Source: Shewanella cutis (GTDB taxonomy: Bacteria; Pseudomonadota; Gammaproteobacteria; Enterobacterales; Shewanellaceae). Taken from it: a DNA stretch of 64,000 nucleotides. Every line of letters begins with the position of its first letter. Within the stretch, counting starts at the first letter, position 1. Where the stretch lies: NCBI RefSeq assembly GCF_022410515.1, contig NZ_JACSDI010000008.1, positions 1 through 64,000 on the forward strand, read 5' to 3'. The translations under genes and the position numbers were made by a program. Below the pieces are notes generated by a model. The model worked only from the letters and a program-made list of their open reading frames with translations, ran no database searches and was not told where the DNA came from. Of the stretch, positions 37,219 to 46,007 are shown piece by piece.

Positions 37219-37731
37219 ATGCTTTATGATTTAACGGCTGTCCAATTTAGCAAGATGCTGAAAAACTTGAGTCTTATTCTGGAAAAGGGTGAGATTTTTG
37301 CCAACTTGAAGAAGGTCGATATGGCGGTGTTATTGCATTCTCGGTTAGCGCCCGATCAATTCAATCTTATCCGACAGATCCAGATTGCCTGTGATACGGC
37401 CAAAATCGGTGTAGCACGTTTAACGGGTAATTTAGAGACTGTACCTAAACATGATGATACTGAGACCACATTGCCAGAGCTACAGGCGCGTATTACCTCG
37501 GTTATTGATTATCTAGCCCAGTTTACTGAGGCGGATTTTGCAGCTGCGGCGACAATTCATGTTTCTCAACCCCGTTGGGAAGGTAAATATTTAACAGGTT
37601 ATGAGTTTGCAATTGAGCATGCAATTCCAAACTTATACTTCCATATAACAACAGCCTATGCCATTTTGCGTCATAATGGTGTGGATATTGGTAAAAAAGA
37701 CTATTTAGGTCCTATGCCATATAAGTCGTAA
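37219..37731 (+). CDS. DUF1993 family protein
   Basis: A 170-residue protein that I place in the DUF1993 family (helical, DinB-like fold), whose function is not known. The start MLYDLTAVQF has AGGAG eight bases upstream; a longer frame from 37144 is less likely. The segment RWEGKYLTGYEFAIEHAIPN followed by FHITTAYAILRHNGVDIGKK-type C-terminus, with conserved His residues, is typical of the family. It stands alone between an IS remnant and a 335-base empty stretch. Confidence 0.8.
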   Translation: MLYDLTAVQFSKMLKNLSLILEKGEIFANLKKVDMAVLLHSRLAPDQFNLIRQIQIACDTAKIGVARLTGNLETVPKHDDTETTLPELQARITSVIDYLAQFTEADFAAAATIHVSQPRWEGKYLTGYEFAIEHAIPNLYFHITTAYAILRHNGVDIGKKDYLGPMPYKS

Positions 37732-38066
37732 ACCCTTCTCAAATGTAGTACTGTTGCGTGGCTTTAATGCGACGTAGCAGTATTTACAGTCAGTTTAGCG
37801 CTATGTTGTTTCGTTTATTTTTAACCTGTTAGCCTCGAGTCTTCGAGTCATATTGCGCTATTGGCTTGTCTTCATGGTCTTTGGCTGTGTTTGTGTTATA
37901 GGCAGGGGCATTTTCTGGCTTAAGTTTTACTTTTGTAGCATCAGATGATGGGCTGCATTGATGTGACGTTGTCTCATGTTGATAGCAAATTGATGGTTTC
38001 CTCTTCTACAAAGATCCAATATTTACGGAAAGATCCTATTTTAGGTGGCAATTAAAGGAGTTAATA
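37732..38066 (+). other. Intergenic stretch without recognised feature
   Basis: There is no convincing gene, RNA or strong terminator here. A short direct repeat (AAAGATCC-AT-TTA) occurs twice near 38009-38040, before the ribosome site of the next gene. I see no clear sigma-70 promoter. Confidence 0.4.
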
Positions 38067-38276
38067 ATGTCTAGTGAATCGACGCTGTTGCAGCATCCTG
38101 CTTCTACTGGGGACGTAGATTTGTTAATTGAGGGACGCAAAGCTAAAAAAGCTAAGGCCGCCAATGGAATACGTGTAAAGGATAAGTTGGCGCAAGATAC
38201 CCGCAGACGCATTGAACTTCTACATGAGCAGCGAGAATTGTCTGATCTATATGGTATCGAGATTGATATAGACTAG
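38067..38276 (+). CDS. Small charged hypothetical protein
   Basis: A 69-residue protein with a strong ribosome site (AAAGGAG, 7 bases before ATG). It has a Lys/Ala-rich middle (GRKAKKAKAANG) and a C-terminal helix with DTRRRIELLHEQRELSDLYG. That C-terminus resembles the short RR(R/K)IE..LE.RRL pattern of PA3496-type small proteins, but the similarity is weak. No signal peptide or membrane segment. Function unknown. Confidence 0.65.
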   Translation: MSSESTLLQHPASTGDVDLLIEGRKAKKAKAANGIRVKDKLAQDTRRRIELLHEQRELSDLYGIEIDID

Positions 38277-38368
38277 CGGCTTGGCTAGCAACTTAATATA
38301 GGCCCATTATCAAGTGTCTTTGCAAGGATGATCGCTTGATGGAATGGTTCAGGGCCGATGTTGCTTCA

Positions 38369-38833
38369 CTATTTGACTAATTGGTACGCCATGATTGTCA
38401 CCATCTCGCCCTTGTAGTCTTCTTCTGAGACGATCATCCACCCCTGCGCGCGATAGAAATCTGCTTTGTCGGGGGTAAAGAGGTAGATTTTTTTCAATCC
38501 TAAGGTTTGTGCATGGGCAATAACGGCGTTAACTAACAGTTTTCCCAGCCCTTTGTTTCGCTGGCTTGCATGAACATAGACATTTGCGAGCCACGGACTT
38601 AGGTCGGTGCGCGTGTCCATATCCGCTGCAACTAATGATGATGACCCTGTGATGCTCCCTTGTGATTCAGTGATAAACATTTTAGGAATGCCGTCGCCAG
38701 TGAGGTAGGCATTCATTTGTTCAATGAGCGTGCTTTCGGATAATTCTGGGCTAAGGTGGGCCCATTGCTGATAATGCCACTGTGCAAGTTGGGGGATATG
38801 CTGTGGTGCGGCAATGAGATCGATTACATTCAT
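38369..38833 (-). CDS. GNAT family N-acetyltransferase
   Basis: A 154-residue protein with the acetyl-CoA binding motif of the GNAT fold (VYVHASQRNKGLGKLLVNAV, Q/R-x-x-G-x-G type) near residue 90, then a TPDKADFYRAQGW C-terminal part. Substrate unknown. The start MNVIDLIAAP gives a normal family length; the frame also runs upstream to an ATG directly after the kinase stop (38959), which would add 42 unusual residues but allow translational coupling. It is the last gene of the cytochrome/two-component gene run and may belong to it. Confidence 0.8.
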   Translation of the reverse strand: MNVIDLIAAPQHIPQLAQWHYQQWAHLSPELSESTLIEQMNAYLTGDGIPKMFITESQGSITGSSSLVAADMDTRTDLSPWLANVYVHASQRNKGLGKLLVNAVIAHAQTLGLKKIYLFTPDKADFYRAQGWMIVSEEDYKGEMVTIMAYQLVK

Positions 38834-38959
38834 GGAGTTCTCTAAATGTTGTCGTATGAAATTGATGTTGCTTATCGCGATGTTTGCTTGAAGATCTTCA
38901 CATGTCACGGCGAGTGAGATGCGGTTAGATACATCAGCATGATTTGGCGAGTATACCAT

Positions 38960-40276
38960 TCAATTTGGGAGTGGCAGAAACACCTTGGCTTCGAGTCCAC
39001 CTTGTTTGGCATGGTTAAAGTGAAGCTCCCCCTGATAGCTGTCGACAATGTCTTTGCAGATTGAAAGCCCTAAGCCATGCCCTTGAATGCTTTCGTCTAG
39101 CCTAATACCGCGCTCAACTATGATGGACATTGCGGCATCAGAGACGCCTTCGCCGTCATCACTTACTATGATCTCATAACCGGCGGTTGGTATTGGTTGT
39201 TGCATAATGCAGAGTTCGATGTGTTCGTGACCATGCTTACAGGCGTTATCCAGCAAATTGCCGAGGAGTTCAAGTAAGTCATCTCTATCAAAGGGCATGA
39301 CGAGATCTTGATCGTAGTGGCAGCTAATCCGCCTTTGGGGATAAATGCGTTGCATGACTTGGATCAGCGGCGGTAGATCATCATTAAGCACAGTGAAACG
39401 CCCCGGCGTTGAAAGCCCGACGATTTTGGTTCGCTTAAGCTCTCGTTCGATAATATGGTGCAGTTCGGCCAGCACTTTACGACCTTCGTGTCTTTGTTCT
39501 GGTGCTTGGCTATCGAGGTAGGATTGCAGCCCTTGCAGAGGGCGTTTCATTTCGTGGGCAAGATTACCAAGGGCATTGCGTGAGCGTTGAACTCTTTGGC
39601 CGAGCTGGTTTACTAGGCGATCGATTTCAGCAATCAAAGGGGTTATCTCGCAGGGCGTCAGCAGAGTATCAATCTCTCTTCCTTGGAGTCGCATTTGTCT
39701 GATAGCTTCAGGTATCTTTTCGAGTGGTTTAAAACCCCGTTTGAGGAGTTGGTGTTGGGCAAAAAGTAAGATCAAAATCGTTAGCAGCACCACTAAGGTC
39801 GCAAAACCTAAAAAGCGTAACTGGGTTTGCTCAAGTGAGCTAATGTCTTCTGTCACCCAAAGGCAAATAGATTGCCCATTTTTGACGATTGTCTGGCTGA
39901 ACATCAGCCAATGTTCTTGGCCAACATTTTGGGTGGCTTGCTGCTGTTCCCCGACCTTCAGGCTTGGCAGGGTAACGGCATGATCAAACAATGAGCGGGA
40001 GCGTAGTTGTTGTTCGCCGATTTGAATCGCAAAGTAGTGACCCGAGTTTACCCTGTGATACACATTAGGTAGGCGATCGGCATTGAGTGACCAAGTGCCA
40101 TCTACTTGCAACTCGAGGGCGGAAATCAGACTATCGGCATCGTGCTGCAAACGCGAGGCTACAAAGTCTTGGGTTAAGATTTGAATGCCTTGAAACAGCA
40201 AATACAACAATAACGCCATGGCGCAGGTGAGGGTGATAAGCAGGTTACGCGTAAGATAAGCCTTAAGTGAATACAC
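38960..40276 (-). CDS. Sensor histidine kinase (two-component system)
   Basis: A 438-residue inner-membrane kinase with two transmembrane helices (about 10-32 and 155-175) around a periplasmic sensor of about 120 residues. It has a HAMP-like linker, the phosphoacceptor His241 (NLAHEMKRPLQGL), the N box (LGNLLDNACKHG), the G1 box (DDGEGV) and the G2 box (GHGLGLSI). The H-box Lys-Arg-Pro instead of Leu-Arg-Thr-Pro is PhoQ-like. It partners the response regulator encoded 2 bases upstream. The stimulus is unknown; the operon context suggests a redox or haem-related signal. Confidence 0.9.
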   Translation of the reverse strand: MYSLKAYLTRNLLITLTCAMALLLYLLFQGIQILTQDFVASRLQHDADSLISALELQVDGTWSLNADRLPNVYHRVNSGHYFAIQIGEQQLRSRSLFDHAVTLPSLKVGEQQQATQNVGQEHWLMFSQTIVKNGQSICLWVTEDISSLEQTQLRFLGFATLVVLLTILILLFAQHQLLKRGFKPLEKIPEAIRQMRLQGREIDTLLTPCEITPLIAEIDRLVNQLGQRVQRSRNALGNLAHEMKRPLQGLQSYLDSQAPEQRHEGRKVLAELHHIIERELKRTKIVGLSTPGRFTVLNDDLPPLIQVMQRIYPQRRISCHYDQDLVMPFDRDDLLELLGNLLDNACKHGHEHIELCIMQQPIPTAGYEIIVSDDGEGVSDAAMSIIVERGIRLDESIQGHGLGLSICKDIVDSYQGELHFNHAKQGGLEAKVFLPLPN

Positions 40277-40278
40277 GC

Positions 40279-40941
40279 TTATGCATCCTTGAGTCGATAG
40301 CCTTGGCCGCGGCGAGTCTCGATATAATCCTTGCCTAAGCGTTGGCGAAGTCGGTTAACGTACACTTCAATCACATTGCTGTCTTTGATTTGATCTTCTT
40401 CGTAAATACGTTCACTGAGTTCGGACTTAGAGACTATTTTGCTGGGATTGGCCATTAAGTAATGCAGCAAGCGGTATTCAATTTTAGTGAGTTCGATAAC
40501 TTCCCCTTCGGCATTGGTGGCGGTTTGTTTATCAACATCGAGGGAGACGCCGGCGTGTTGTAATAGGTTATCGGCACGGCCAAAGTGGCGGCGGATCAGC
40601 GCTTCTAATCTGGCGAGTAACTCTTCGACATGAAAAGGCTTACCAAGATAATCATCGGCGCCGGCCTTGAGGCCATCAACGCGTTCGTGCCACGCATCGC
40701 GGGCGGTAAGGATAAGGATGGGCATAGCCAAGCCTTTTTGACGCCAGTGACTCAGCACGCTTAAGCCCGGCTTACCGGGCAATCCTAAGTCTAGGATCAC
40801 CGCCTCAAATGCTTCTTCTTCGCCAAGAAAGGCGCCATCGATACCGTTATCGGCATGTTCAACCGTATAGCCCGCTTTGTTAAGTGCGGGAATAAGGCGA
40901 GCCACTAAGTCGATATCATCTTCAATCAGCAGTAAGCGCAT
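40279..40941 (-). CDS. OmpR/PhoP-family response regulator
   Basis: A 220-residue regulator: receiver domain with acidic pocket (EDD, residues 7-9), phosphoacceptor Asp51, and Lys in GKPF near 101; C-terminal winged helix DNA-binding domain (about 125-220) with the IEVYVNRLRQRLG recognition region. The ATG overlaps the stop of the PepSY gene (TAATG), which fixes the start and implies coupled translation. Sequence type is closest to QseB/PhoP regulators. A tandem repeat upstream of the cytochrome b gene (42929-42945) could be its binding site. Confidence 0.92.
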   Translation of the reverse strand: MRLLLIEDDIDLVARLIPALNKAGYTVEHADNGIDGAFLGEEEAFEAVILDLGLPGKPGLSVLSHWRQKGLAMPILILTARDAWHERVDGLKAGADDYLGKPFHVEELLARLEALIRRHFGRADNLLQHAGVSLDVDKQTATNAEGEVIELTKIEYRLLHYLMANPSKIVSKSELSERIYEEDQIKDSNVIEVYVNRLRQRLGKDYIETRRGQGYRLKDA

Positions 40942-41246
40942 TAGTCGACCTTTTCCTTTAACCATTCGCCGGTTTTAGCATCGATCTTAATTTCATAAAC
41001 TATGCCGTCATCACGGAGGATTTCGAGTTCGTAGATGATACGATCATGTTTTTGTTCGACTTCAAGATCGAGCAACCGTCCCTTTAGCCGTGATTCATAA
41101 CGTTGCATTATGGTGTCGAAGGGCAATACTTTGCCCTCCTTGACCCATTCGACCACTTTGCTAGAGAGGTCTTCATCATGGGCGAGACAGCTTGGGCTGT
41201 TAATCATCCCAACGACCAAGGCCAGGAATATTAACGGTATCTTCAT
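40941..41246 (-). CDS. PepSY domain periplasmic protein
   Basis: A 101-residue protein with a signal peptide (to about Ala22, ending SPSCLA) and a PepSY-like domain (IYELEILRDDGIVYEIKIDAKTGEWL). Small PepSY proteins are often paired with two-component systems and may modulate the sensor; this is inference here. Its start lies 47 bases inside the preceding dihaem cytochrome gene and its stop overlaps the regulator start. Confidence 0.85.
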   Translation of the reverse strand: MKIPLIFLALVVGMINSPSCLAHDEDLSSKVVEWVKEGKVLPFDTIMQRYESRLKGRLLDLEVEQKHDRIIYELEILRDDGIVYEIKIDAKTGEWLKEKVD

Positions 41247-41763
41247 CGAATATGCCCTTCTCTGCGAGGTTGTGGCAATTGCTGCATTGGCTGAATGAGC
41301 CTACTTTAGGGTTATCTTGCACCATGTGCCTTGGGATCTGATCGTGCTTACTAATAAAAAATGCCTGCTCGGTAATTTTTTGCGGCCCCATTCCGGCAAT
41401 CAATGGTTTGCTATTTTTCATCACCTTACCATTTTGTGCCGCATGTTGAGTGAGATATTGCTCAATTCTCGCCGTTGCCTCAGGTGTGAGACTGGCATTA
41501 TCGCCAAAGTGGTTGTTTAGATTGCCCGTGATCGCCTGCCACTTGTCGGCGGGCAGTAAATTTGCAGGATACGCCATGTGGCAACTACCGCATTCTGCCG
41601 AGTATTCTGCATTTTGTGGGATGGCTTGATTCAGCTCGCGACCATCGTCGGCATAACCTGTGCTGGTAAAGGTTAAGCTGAGCCCTACGACGCCTATCGC
41701 AAGGGCTAGGGCAGTAAGTGTGGAACCGGCAATCCAGCTTAGGGGATGGGTTGGTTTCGTCAT
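41200..41763 (-). CDS. Dihaem cytochrome c (DHC-like)
   Basis: A 187-residue periplasmic protein with an N-terminal signal/anchor helix (about 10-32) and two haem c sites, CGSCH at 58-62 and CSNCH at 160-164. It resembles the DHC family, the electron-transfer partner of SHP in Rhodobacter sphaeroides. The adjacent SHP-like gene and cytochrome b561 gene support this. The 3' end overlaps the PepSY gene by 47 bases in another frame. Confidence 0.88.
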   Translation of the reverse strand: MTKPTHPLSWIAGSTLTALALAIGVVGLSLTFTSTGYADDGRELNQAIPQNAEYSAECGSCHMAYPANLLPADKWQAITGNLNNHFGDNASLTPEATARIEQYLTQHAAQNGKVMKNSKPLIAGMGPQKITEQAFFISKHDQIPRHMVQDNPKVGSFSQCSNCHNLAEKGIFDEDTVNIPGLGRWDD

Positions 41764-41815
41764 GGTATTTCCTTAATTTTTACTAAAATGACTTTCGATA
41801 CAAAGTGATGGACTT

Positions 41816-42250
41816 TTATTGCAGGCTGAGCCAAAGGAGAACATCGCCTTTTTCCTGCGCTGTACACTCGCGTTTAAAGGTCCAGTTACAGTTGCGGCTA
41901 AACCATTTCTCTATCTTGGCTGCGTCGGTTAAACGGTTACTGGTGAGCGACGGCGCCATGGCCTCAATGGGCTTTCGGGTGTTTTGATGTATCCCTTGCG
42001 CGGTCGCTTTGGCGGTATGGCAGCTGGTGCAGCTGCGATCTTCACTCTGCTGTAGCCACAGCGCCAGTCCTGCATCGGCGCTAAAGGGACCTGCACCTTG
42101 TGCTTGATATTGTTGCAGTTGTAAGCCAATTCGCTCGGCACTGAGTGGCAAGCTGGCGACTTTGGTATTGGCGGCACTGGCATTAAAACTACAGAGCAGT
42201 AGTGCAGTGAGTGCCAGTCCGATGTTGTGTTTATTCACGTGGTTGTTCAT
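41816..42250 (-). CDS. SHP-like monohaem cytochrome c (DUF1924)
   Basis: A 144-residue secreted protein: signal peptide to about Ala26-Ala27, one haem site CTSCH at 74-78. Near the C-terminus two cysteines (121 and 129, RNCNWTFKREC) frame a likely disulfide, with Asn120 or Asn122 next to it. In the SHP family an Asn is the unusual sixth haem ligand and is displaced on binding O2 or NO. Physiological role of the family is not settled. Between cytochrome b561 and DHC genes. Confidence 0.85.
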   Translation of the reverse strand: MNNHVNKHNIGLALTALLLCSFNASAANTKVASLPLSAERIGLQLQQYQAQGAGPFSADAGLALWLQQSEDRSCTSCHTAKATAQGIHQNTRKPIEAMAPSLTSNRLTDAAKIEKWFSRNCNWTFKRECTAQEKGDVLLWLSLQ

Positions 42251-42283
42251 TTCTGACTCCTTTGAACGGTCGGGTTGCGACGG

Positions 42284-42880
42284 TTATTGATGTTCATCTT
42301 GCTGAATGATCGGACGCTGCTTTTTACCTGTTACCATGGCTCTGATAAGGTTTTCTTTGTGCAACAGGCTGCTGACAATCACGCCGCCGATATGGGTAGC
42401 TATTAGGAACAGGCTGAAGTTGGCAAAAAACTCATGAACCTCTTTCAGTGCTCCTTCGGGCCAAGTGGCAAAAAAGCTTGTGGCCAGTGGACCTTGGCCA
42501 TCGGTGGCATAGAGCGCCATGCCGGAAAAGCCCGCGACCGCGATGGACGTGATCAAGGCGACTATCATCAGTGCGCCCGCGGGATTGTGGCCGATGTAAT
42601 CTTTGGCGTTACCAGAAAAGAGTTGCTTAAGGTATGTCCAAGCGATACTTGGACGGGTGATAAAGTGATTAAAACGCGCATGGTGAGTGCCAATAACGCC
42701 CCATAACAACCGGAATACCAGTAGCGTTAAAATGCTATAGCCGGCGTAACTGTGGATGTTCATCCACTTGTCTTCCCCTTCGGTAAGGTAGGCTAAGGTA
42801 AAAAAGCCCACCAATGACCAGTGAAAGATTCGGATCAAGGGATCCCAGACATTGATAGTTTGCTGCATATTTGAAGACAT
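42284..42880 (-). CDS. Cytochrome b561 family membrane protein
   Basis: A 198-residue membrane protein with four predicted helices and His residues suited to bind two b haems (RIFHW near 20, NIHSY near 43, EVHEF and ATHIGG in the last helices). This family passes electrons from the quinone pool to periplasmic c-type proteins. The start has TAGGAG nine bases upstream. First gene of the b561-SHP-DHC-PepSY-regulator-kinase run. Confidence 0.9.
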   Translation of the reverse strand: MSSNMQQTINVWDPLIRIFHWSLVGFFTLAYLTEGEDKWMNIHSYAGYSILTLLVFRLLWGVIGTHHARFNHFITRPSIAWTYLKQLFSGNAKDYIGHNPAGALMIVALITSIAVAGFSGMALYATDGQGPLATSFFATWPEGALKEVHEFFANFSLFLIATHIGGVIVSSLLHKENLIRAMVTGKKQRPIIQQDEHQ

Positions 42881-42928
42881 GATCTGTTGCTCCTAAGGTG
42901 GTGTAGTTGCAGGCTACTAAAGCCAAAC

Positions 42929-42945
42929 TTAAACGGCGCTTAAAT
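42929..42945 (-). promoter_or_regulatory. Candidate response-regulator box before cytochrome b
   Basis: A tandem repeat TTAAAC-N5-TTAAAT (11-bp period; on the minus strand ATTTAA-N5-GTTTAA) lies 49-65 bases before the cytochrome b start. Two 6-bp half-sites with 5-bp spacing are the layout of OmpR/PhoP-family operators. It may be bound by the regulator of the same operon; this is inference. Confidence 0.45.
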
Positions 42946-43086
42946 TTTGCCGGAGCAAATTGCGCGGTTCTCTCGTTGATAAACCTTGGGGGCAGGATAA
43001 AAATCCATCAAAGGATGCTTGTTAAGCTATTGGCATTAAGATAGATTTTGCCGCTTCATCTTCAAAGTGATAGGGAGTAGCGTGTT

Positions 43087-43509
43087 ATGCCTGTTAACGT
43101 TTTTAGCCGTCAGCCCGATCGAAAATCTTTTTTAATTTATGCCGTGTTGCTGTTTGTTATCGAAGTATTGATTGCACGCTATGCGCCTTCTGGGTTTATT
43201 CGCGGCTTTGTCGGTGACGTATTGGTGGTGCTCCTGTTGTTTTGCATGGCGCGATCGGTCGTGCCCGTGATGAATTCAAAAGGTCATTTAATCAATCGGT
43301 TATGTCATACACCTTGGTTGGCCTTAGCCGTGTTGCTGTTTGCCTTTACCATTGAGTTTGGTCAGTATTGGGGCTTGGTCGATAAGCTTGGGCTCGGCGG
43401 AAATCGCTTGGCGCGAATTGTGATTGGTAGCCATTTTGACCCACTCGATTTGCTGGCTTTTTTTGTGGGATACCTGATATTGATCGGAATTTATTGGAAG
43501 CGACATTAG
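43087..43509 (+). CDS. DUF2809 family membrane protein
   Basis: A 140-residue protein with four predicted transmembrane helices (about 15-30, 38-58, 75-92, 118-136) and the family-like motif GSHFDPLDLLAFFVGY. I place it in DUF2809 (VanZ-like); function unknown. Divergent from the cytochrome operon with a 206-base gap, so possibly independent. Ribosome site GGGAGTAGCGTGTT before the ATG. Confidence 0.8.
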   Translation: MPVNVFSRQPDRKSFLIYAVLLFVIEVLIARYAPSGFIRGFVGDVLVVLLLFCMARSVVPVMNSKGHLINRLCHTPWLALAVLLFAFTIEFGQYWGLVDKLGLGGNRLARIVIGSHFDPLDLLAFFVGYLILIGIYWKRH

Positions 43510-43584
43510 GGCGTGTTGACGTTTCGAGATTAGATTTTGTTCGTTCTGGCAAGCACATGCTCGCGAAACGAGGAATGATTAAGG

Positions 43585-44088
43585 ATGCAGGCGATAGCCG
43601 AGTTTACTCTGGTGGTTTCTGATGCTGAGGCGTTAACTCAGCCTTTGTATGTTAATCAACAGGATACTGGTGTATCGATTGCGGGGGTACAGATAGAAGC
43701 CCAGTATCGTTGCCAATTACCCAATGGTGCTCAAGGTTATCTACTGCTGACCTCATACGATTGCCCCTTTGAAGAATCCCTAGAATTTAGCTTGCTTGAT
43801 GATGAACTTGGTTTGGTGACCACAGCATCCTTAGCGAGGGAATATGCCTCATTGTTGCTTTACGCTCACTGGCCTATGGCTGAAAACCGCTTAAGACTGC
43901 ACTTTTACAACCAGTTGGTAGTGGATTTAGTGATTGAGCCTCGCTCGTATTGGTTTAGCTTGTCACCCAAATTGTTACTGGCTGATGTCGTGGCTCCTCA
44001 AGATGATCCGCATACTAAAGCCTCGATGGGAGCATTGGCGCAGCGTTTTGCTGATGCCAGTCAATCACATGATATACATCAAAAATAA
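43585..44088 (+). CDS. Hypothetical protein
   Basis: A 167-residue soluble protein without signal peptide or recognisable motif, mixed alpha/beta in character. It begins MQAIAEFTLVVSDAEALTQP and has a conserved-looking block YDCPFEESLEF. The gene is 75 bases after the DUF2809 gene and could share its transcript. I do not recognise the family. Confidence 0.7.
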   Translation: MQAIAEFTLVVSDAEALTQPLYVNQQDTGVSIAGVQIEAQYRCQLPNGAQGYLLLTSYDCPFEESLEFSLLDDELGLVTTASLAREYASLLLYAHWPMAENRLRLHFYNQLVVDLVIEPRSYWFSLSPKLLLADVVAPQDDPHTKASMGALAQRFADASQSHDIHQK

Positions 44089-44090
44089 AG

Positions 44091-44150
44091 GGCGCATCGG
44101 TGCGCCCTTTGGGGGGTGCGAACCTTATCATCCATAAAGAGAGGATGATA
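44091..44150 (-). terminator. Terminator after the aldehyde dehydrogenase gene
   Basis: On the minus strand a 10-bp GC-rich stem (AAAGGGCGCA / TGCGCCCTTT) is followed by TTTATTTTTG, 55 bases or so after the dehydrogenase stop. A second 8-bp stem (TATCATCC / GGATGATA, 44126-44150) lies closer to the gene. The first hairpin also closes the plus-strand hypothetical gene. Confidence 0.75.
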
Positions 44151-44168
44151 TTCGTGTTTATCCTATCC

Positions 44169-45689
44169 TTAGAAGAAACCGAGCGGATTGATATCGTAGC
44201 TGACTAACAGGTTTTTGGTGTTTTGATAGTGATTGAGCATCATCTTGTGGGTTTCACGGCCGATACCCGACTTTTTATAACCGCCAAAGGCCGCGTGGGC
44301 AGGATAGGCGTGGTAGCAGTTAATCCATACGCGGCCAGCCTGAATGCCTCTGCCCATACGTTGGGCACGGTTCATATCCCGCGTCCATACACCCGCACCA
44401 AGGCCGTATTCGGTATCGTTGGCAATTGCCAAAGCTTCGGCTTCATCCTTGAAGGTGGTGACCGAAATAACTGGGCCAAAGATTTCCTCTTGGAAAATCC
44501 GCATCTTATTATGGCCTTTCATAATCGTTGGGCTGATGTAATAGCCTTTGCTTTGATCGCCTTCGAGCTGGCAGAGCGAGCCACCTAAGAGCACCTGCGC
44601 GCCTTCATCTTTACCAATCGCGAGATAGCTTAAGATCTTATCGAATTGTTCCTGTGAGGCCTGCGCGCCCACTTGGGTGGCGGTATCCAGCGGGTTACCT
44701 TGCTTGATGGTTTGCGCACGGGCGAGGACTTTTTCGATAAAGCGATCGTAAATCGACTCTTGGATCAACACCCGCGATGGGCAAGTACAGACTTCACCTT
44801 GGTTGAAGAAGGCCAGCAACATGCCTTCGACGGCCTTATCTAAGTATTCATCTTCATGATCCATCACATCGGCAAAATACAGGTTTGGCGATTTACCACC
44901 GAGTTCGACGGTAGAGGGGATTAGCGATTCGGCGGCGCATTTTAAGATGTGAAAACCCACTTCGGTGGAACCGGTAAAGGCCAGTTTGGCGATACGTTTG
45001 CTGGTGGCGAGGGCTTGGCCCGCTTCGGCGCCAAAACCGTTGACGACGTTAAGCACGCCGGGCGGCAGCAGATCTTCAATCAGCTCGAGCAGCACAAGGA
45101 TAGATACGGGCGTTTGCTCGGCGGGTTTGAGCACCACACAGTTACCTGCGGCTAAGGCGGGGGCGATTTTCCATGCTGCCATTAATAGCGGGAAGTTCCA
45201 CGGGATGATTTGCCCGACCACACCTAAAGGTTCAGGGAAGTGATAGCTGACAGTGTTGGCATCAATATCGGCGGCGCAGCCTTCCTGCGCTCGAATACAG
45301 CCAGCGAAATAGCGGAAATGATCCACAAATAATGGTAAGTCGGCATTGAGGGTTTCACGTACCGCTTTACCGTTTTCCCAAGTTTCGGCAACCGCTAAGT
45401 ACTCGAGATTTTGCTCAACGCGATCGGCGATGCGTAGCAGTATATTTGAGCGCTCAGTGACCGAGGTTTTGCCCCAAGCGTCTTTGGCTGCGTGGGCAGC
45501 ATCGAGTGCCAGTTCAATATCTTGTGCGTCGGAGCGGGGAATTTTACAGAAGTTTTGCCCATTGACGGGGGAGCGATTATCGAAGTATTCGCCGTTGACT
45601 GGGGCGACCCATTTGCCACCGATAAAGTTGGCGTATTTTTCTTTGAAGTTAACGAGTGCACCTGCGGTTCCGGGTTGAGCATAGATCAT
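44169..45689 (-). CDS. Aldehyde dehydrogenase (ExaC/AldB/AcoD type)
   Basis: A 506-residue NAD(P)-dependent enzyme oxidising aldehydes to acids, probably acetaldehyde or other short aldehydes. Cofactor motif PWNFPLLM near 164, FTGSTEVG near 238, catalytic Glu262 (VELGGKSPN) and Cys301 (NQGEVCTC). The start [10 protein letters not shown] is chosen over an upstream ATG 11 codons earlier, based on family length. A clear sigma-54 promoter and a divergent AcoR-type activator indicate inducible expression. Confidence 0.93.
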   Translation of the reverse strand: MIYAQPGTAGALVNFKEKYANFIGGKWVAPVNGEYFDNRSPVNGQNFCKIPRSDAQDIELALDAAHAAKDAWGKTSVTERSNILLRIADRVEQNLEYLAVAETWENGKAVRETLNADLPLFVDHFRYFAGCIRAQEGCAADIDANTVSYHFPEPLGVVGQIIPWNFPLLMAAWKIAPALAAGNCVVLKPAEQTPVSILVLLELIEDLLPPGVLNVVNGFGAEAGQALATSKRIAKLAFTGSTEVGFHILKCAAESLIPSTVELGGKSPNLYFADVMDHEDEYLDKAVEGMLLAFFNQGEVCTCPSRVLIQESIYDRFIEKVLARAQTIKQGNPLDTATQVGAQASQEQFDKILSYLAIGKDEGAQVLLGGSLCQLEGDQSKGYYISPTIMKGHNKMRIFQEEIFGPVISVTTFKDEAEALAIANDTEYGLGAGVWTRDMNRAQRMGRGIQAGRVWINCYHAYPAHAAFGGYKKSGIGRETHKMMLNHYQNTKNLLVSYDINPLGFF

Positions 45690-45785
45690 AGTGTTATTCC
45701 TTCTGTAGCCGCTTGCGTGCAAAAAGCGATGCGTTTAAGCGGCAGTCTTGTTGAAATGGTGGTAAGCACTGTTGTTATTTTTATC

Positions 45786-45812
45786 CTTTGCCAATCGGAT
45801 TGACTGGCAAAG
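45786..45812. repeat. Inverted repeat in the aldehyde dehydrogenase 5' region
   Basis: 8-bp arms CTTTGCCA and TGGCAAAG flank a small internal palindrome (CAATCGGATTG). It lies between the sigma-54 promoter and the start codon, so it would form a hairpin in the 5' untranslated RNA or be a protein site. Role unknown. Confidence 0.5.
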
Positions 45813-45872
45813 CTATTGATTAAGTTGGTGTTCTCTTACGCAACACTTGAGTACTGCGTATAAACAGACATC

Positions 45873-45887
45873 GCAAGGACAGTGCCA
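45873..45887 (-). promoter_or_regulatory. Sigma-54 promoter of the aldehyde dehydrogenase gene
   Basis: On the minus strand TGGCAC-N5-TTGC, a perfect -24/-12 match with the invariant GG and GC dinucleotides correctly spaced. It lies about 185 bases before the start codon and fits the divergent sigma-54 activator gene. Confidence 0.85.
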
Positions 45888-46007
45888 AACTGGCAGGAGT
45901 TGTACACTTGTTGAGCTAACAGTATGATGAAACGCTAATTTTGCAGATCCAAATCAATAGGGCATTCAAGGAAAGAAAGATGCCCAATAGTCATTTTGTC
46001 ATTCAGT

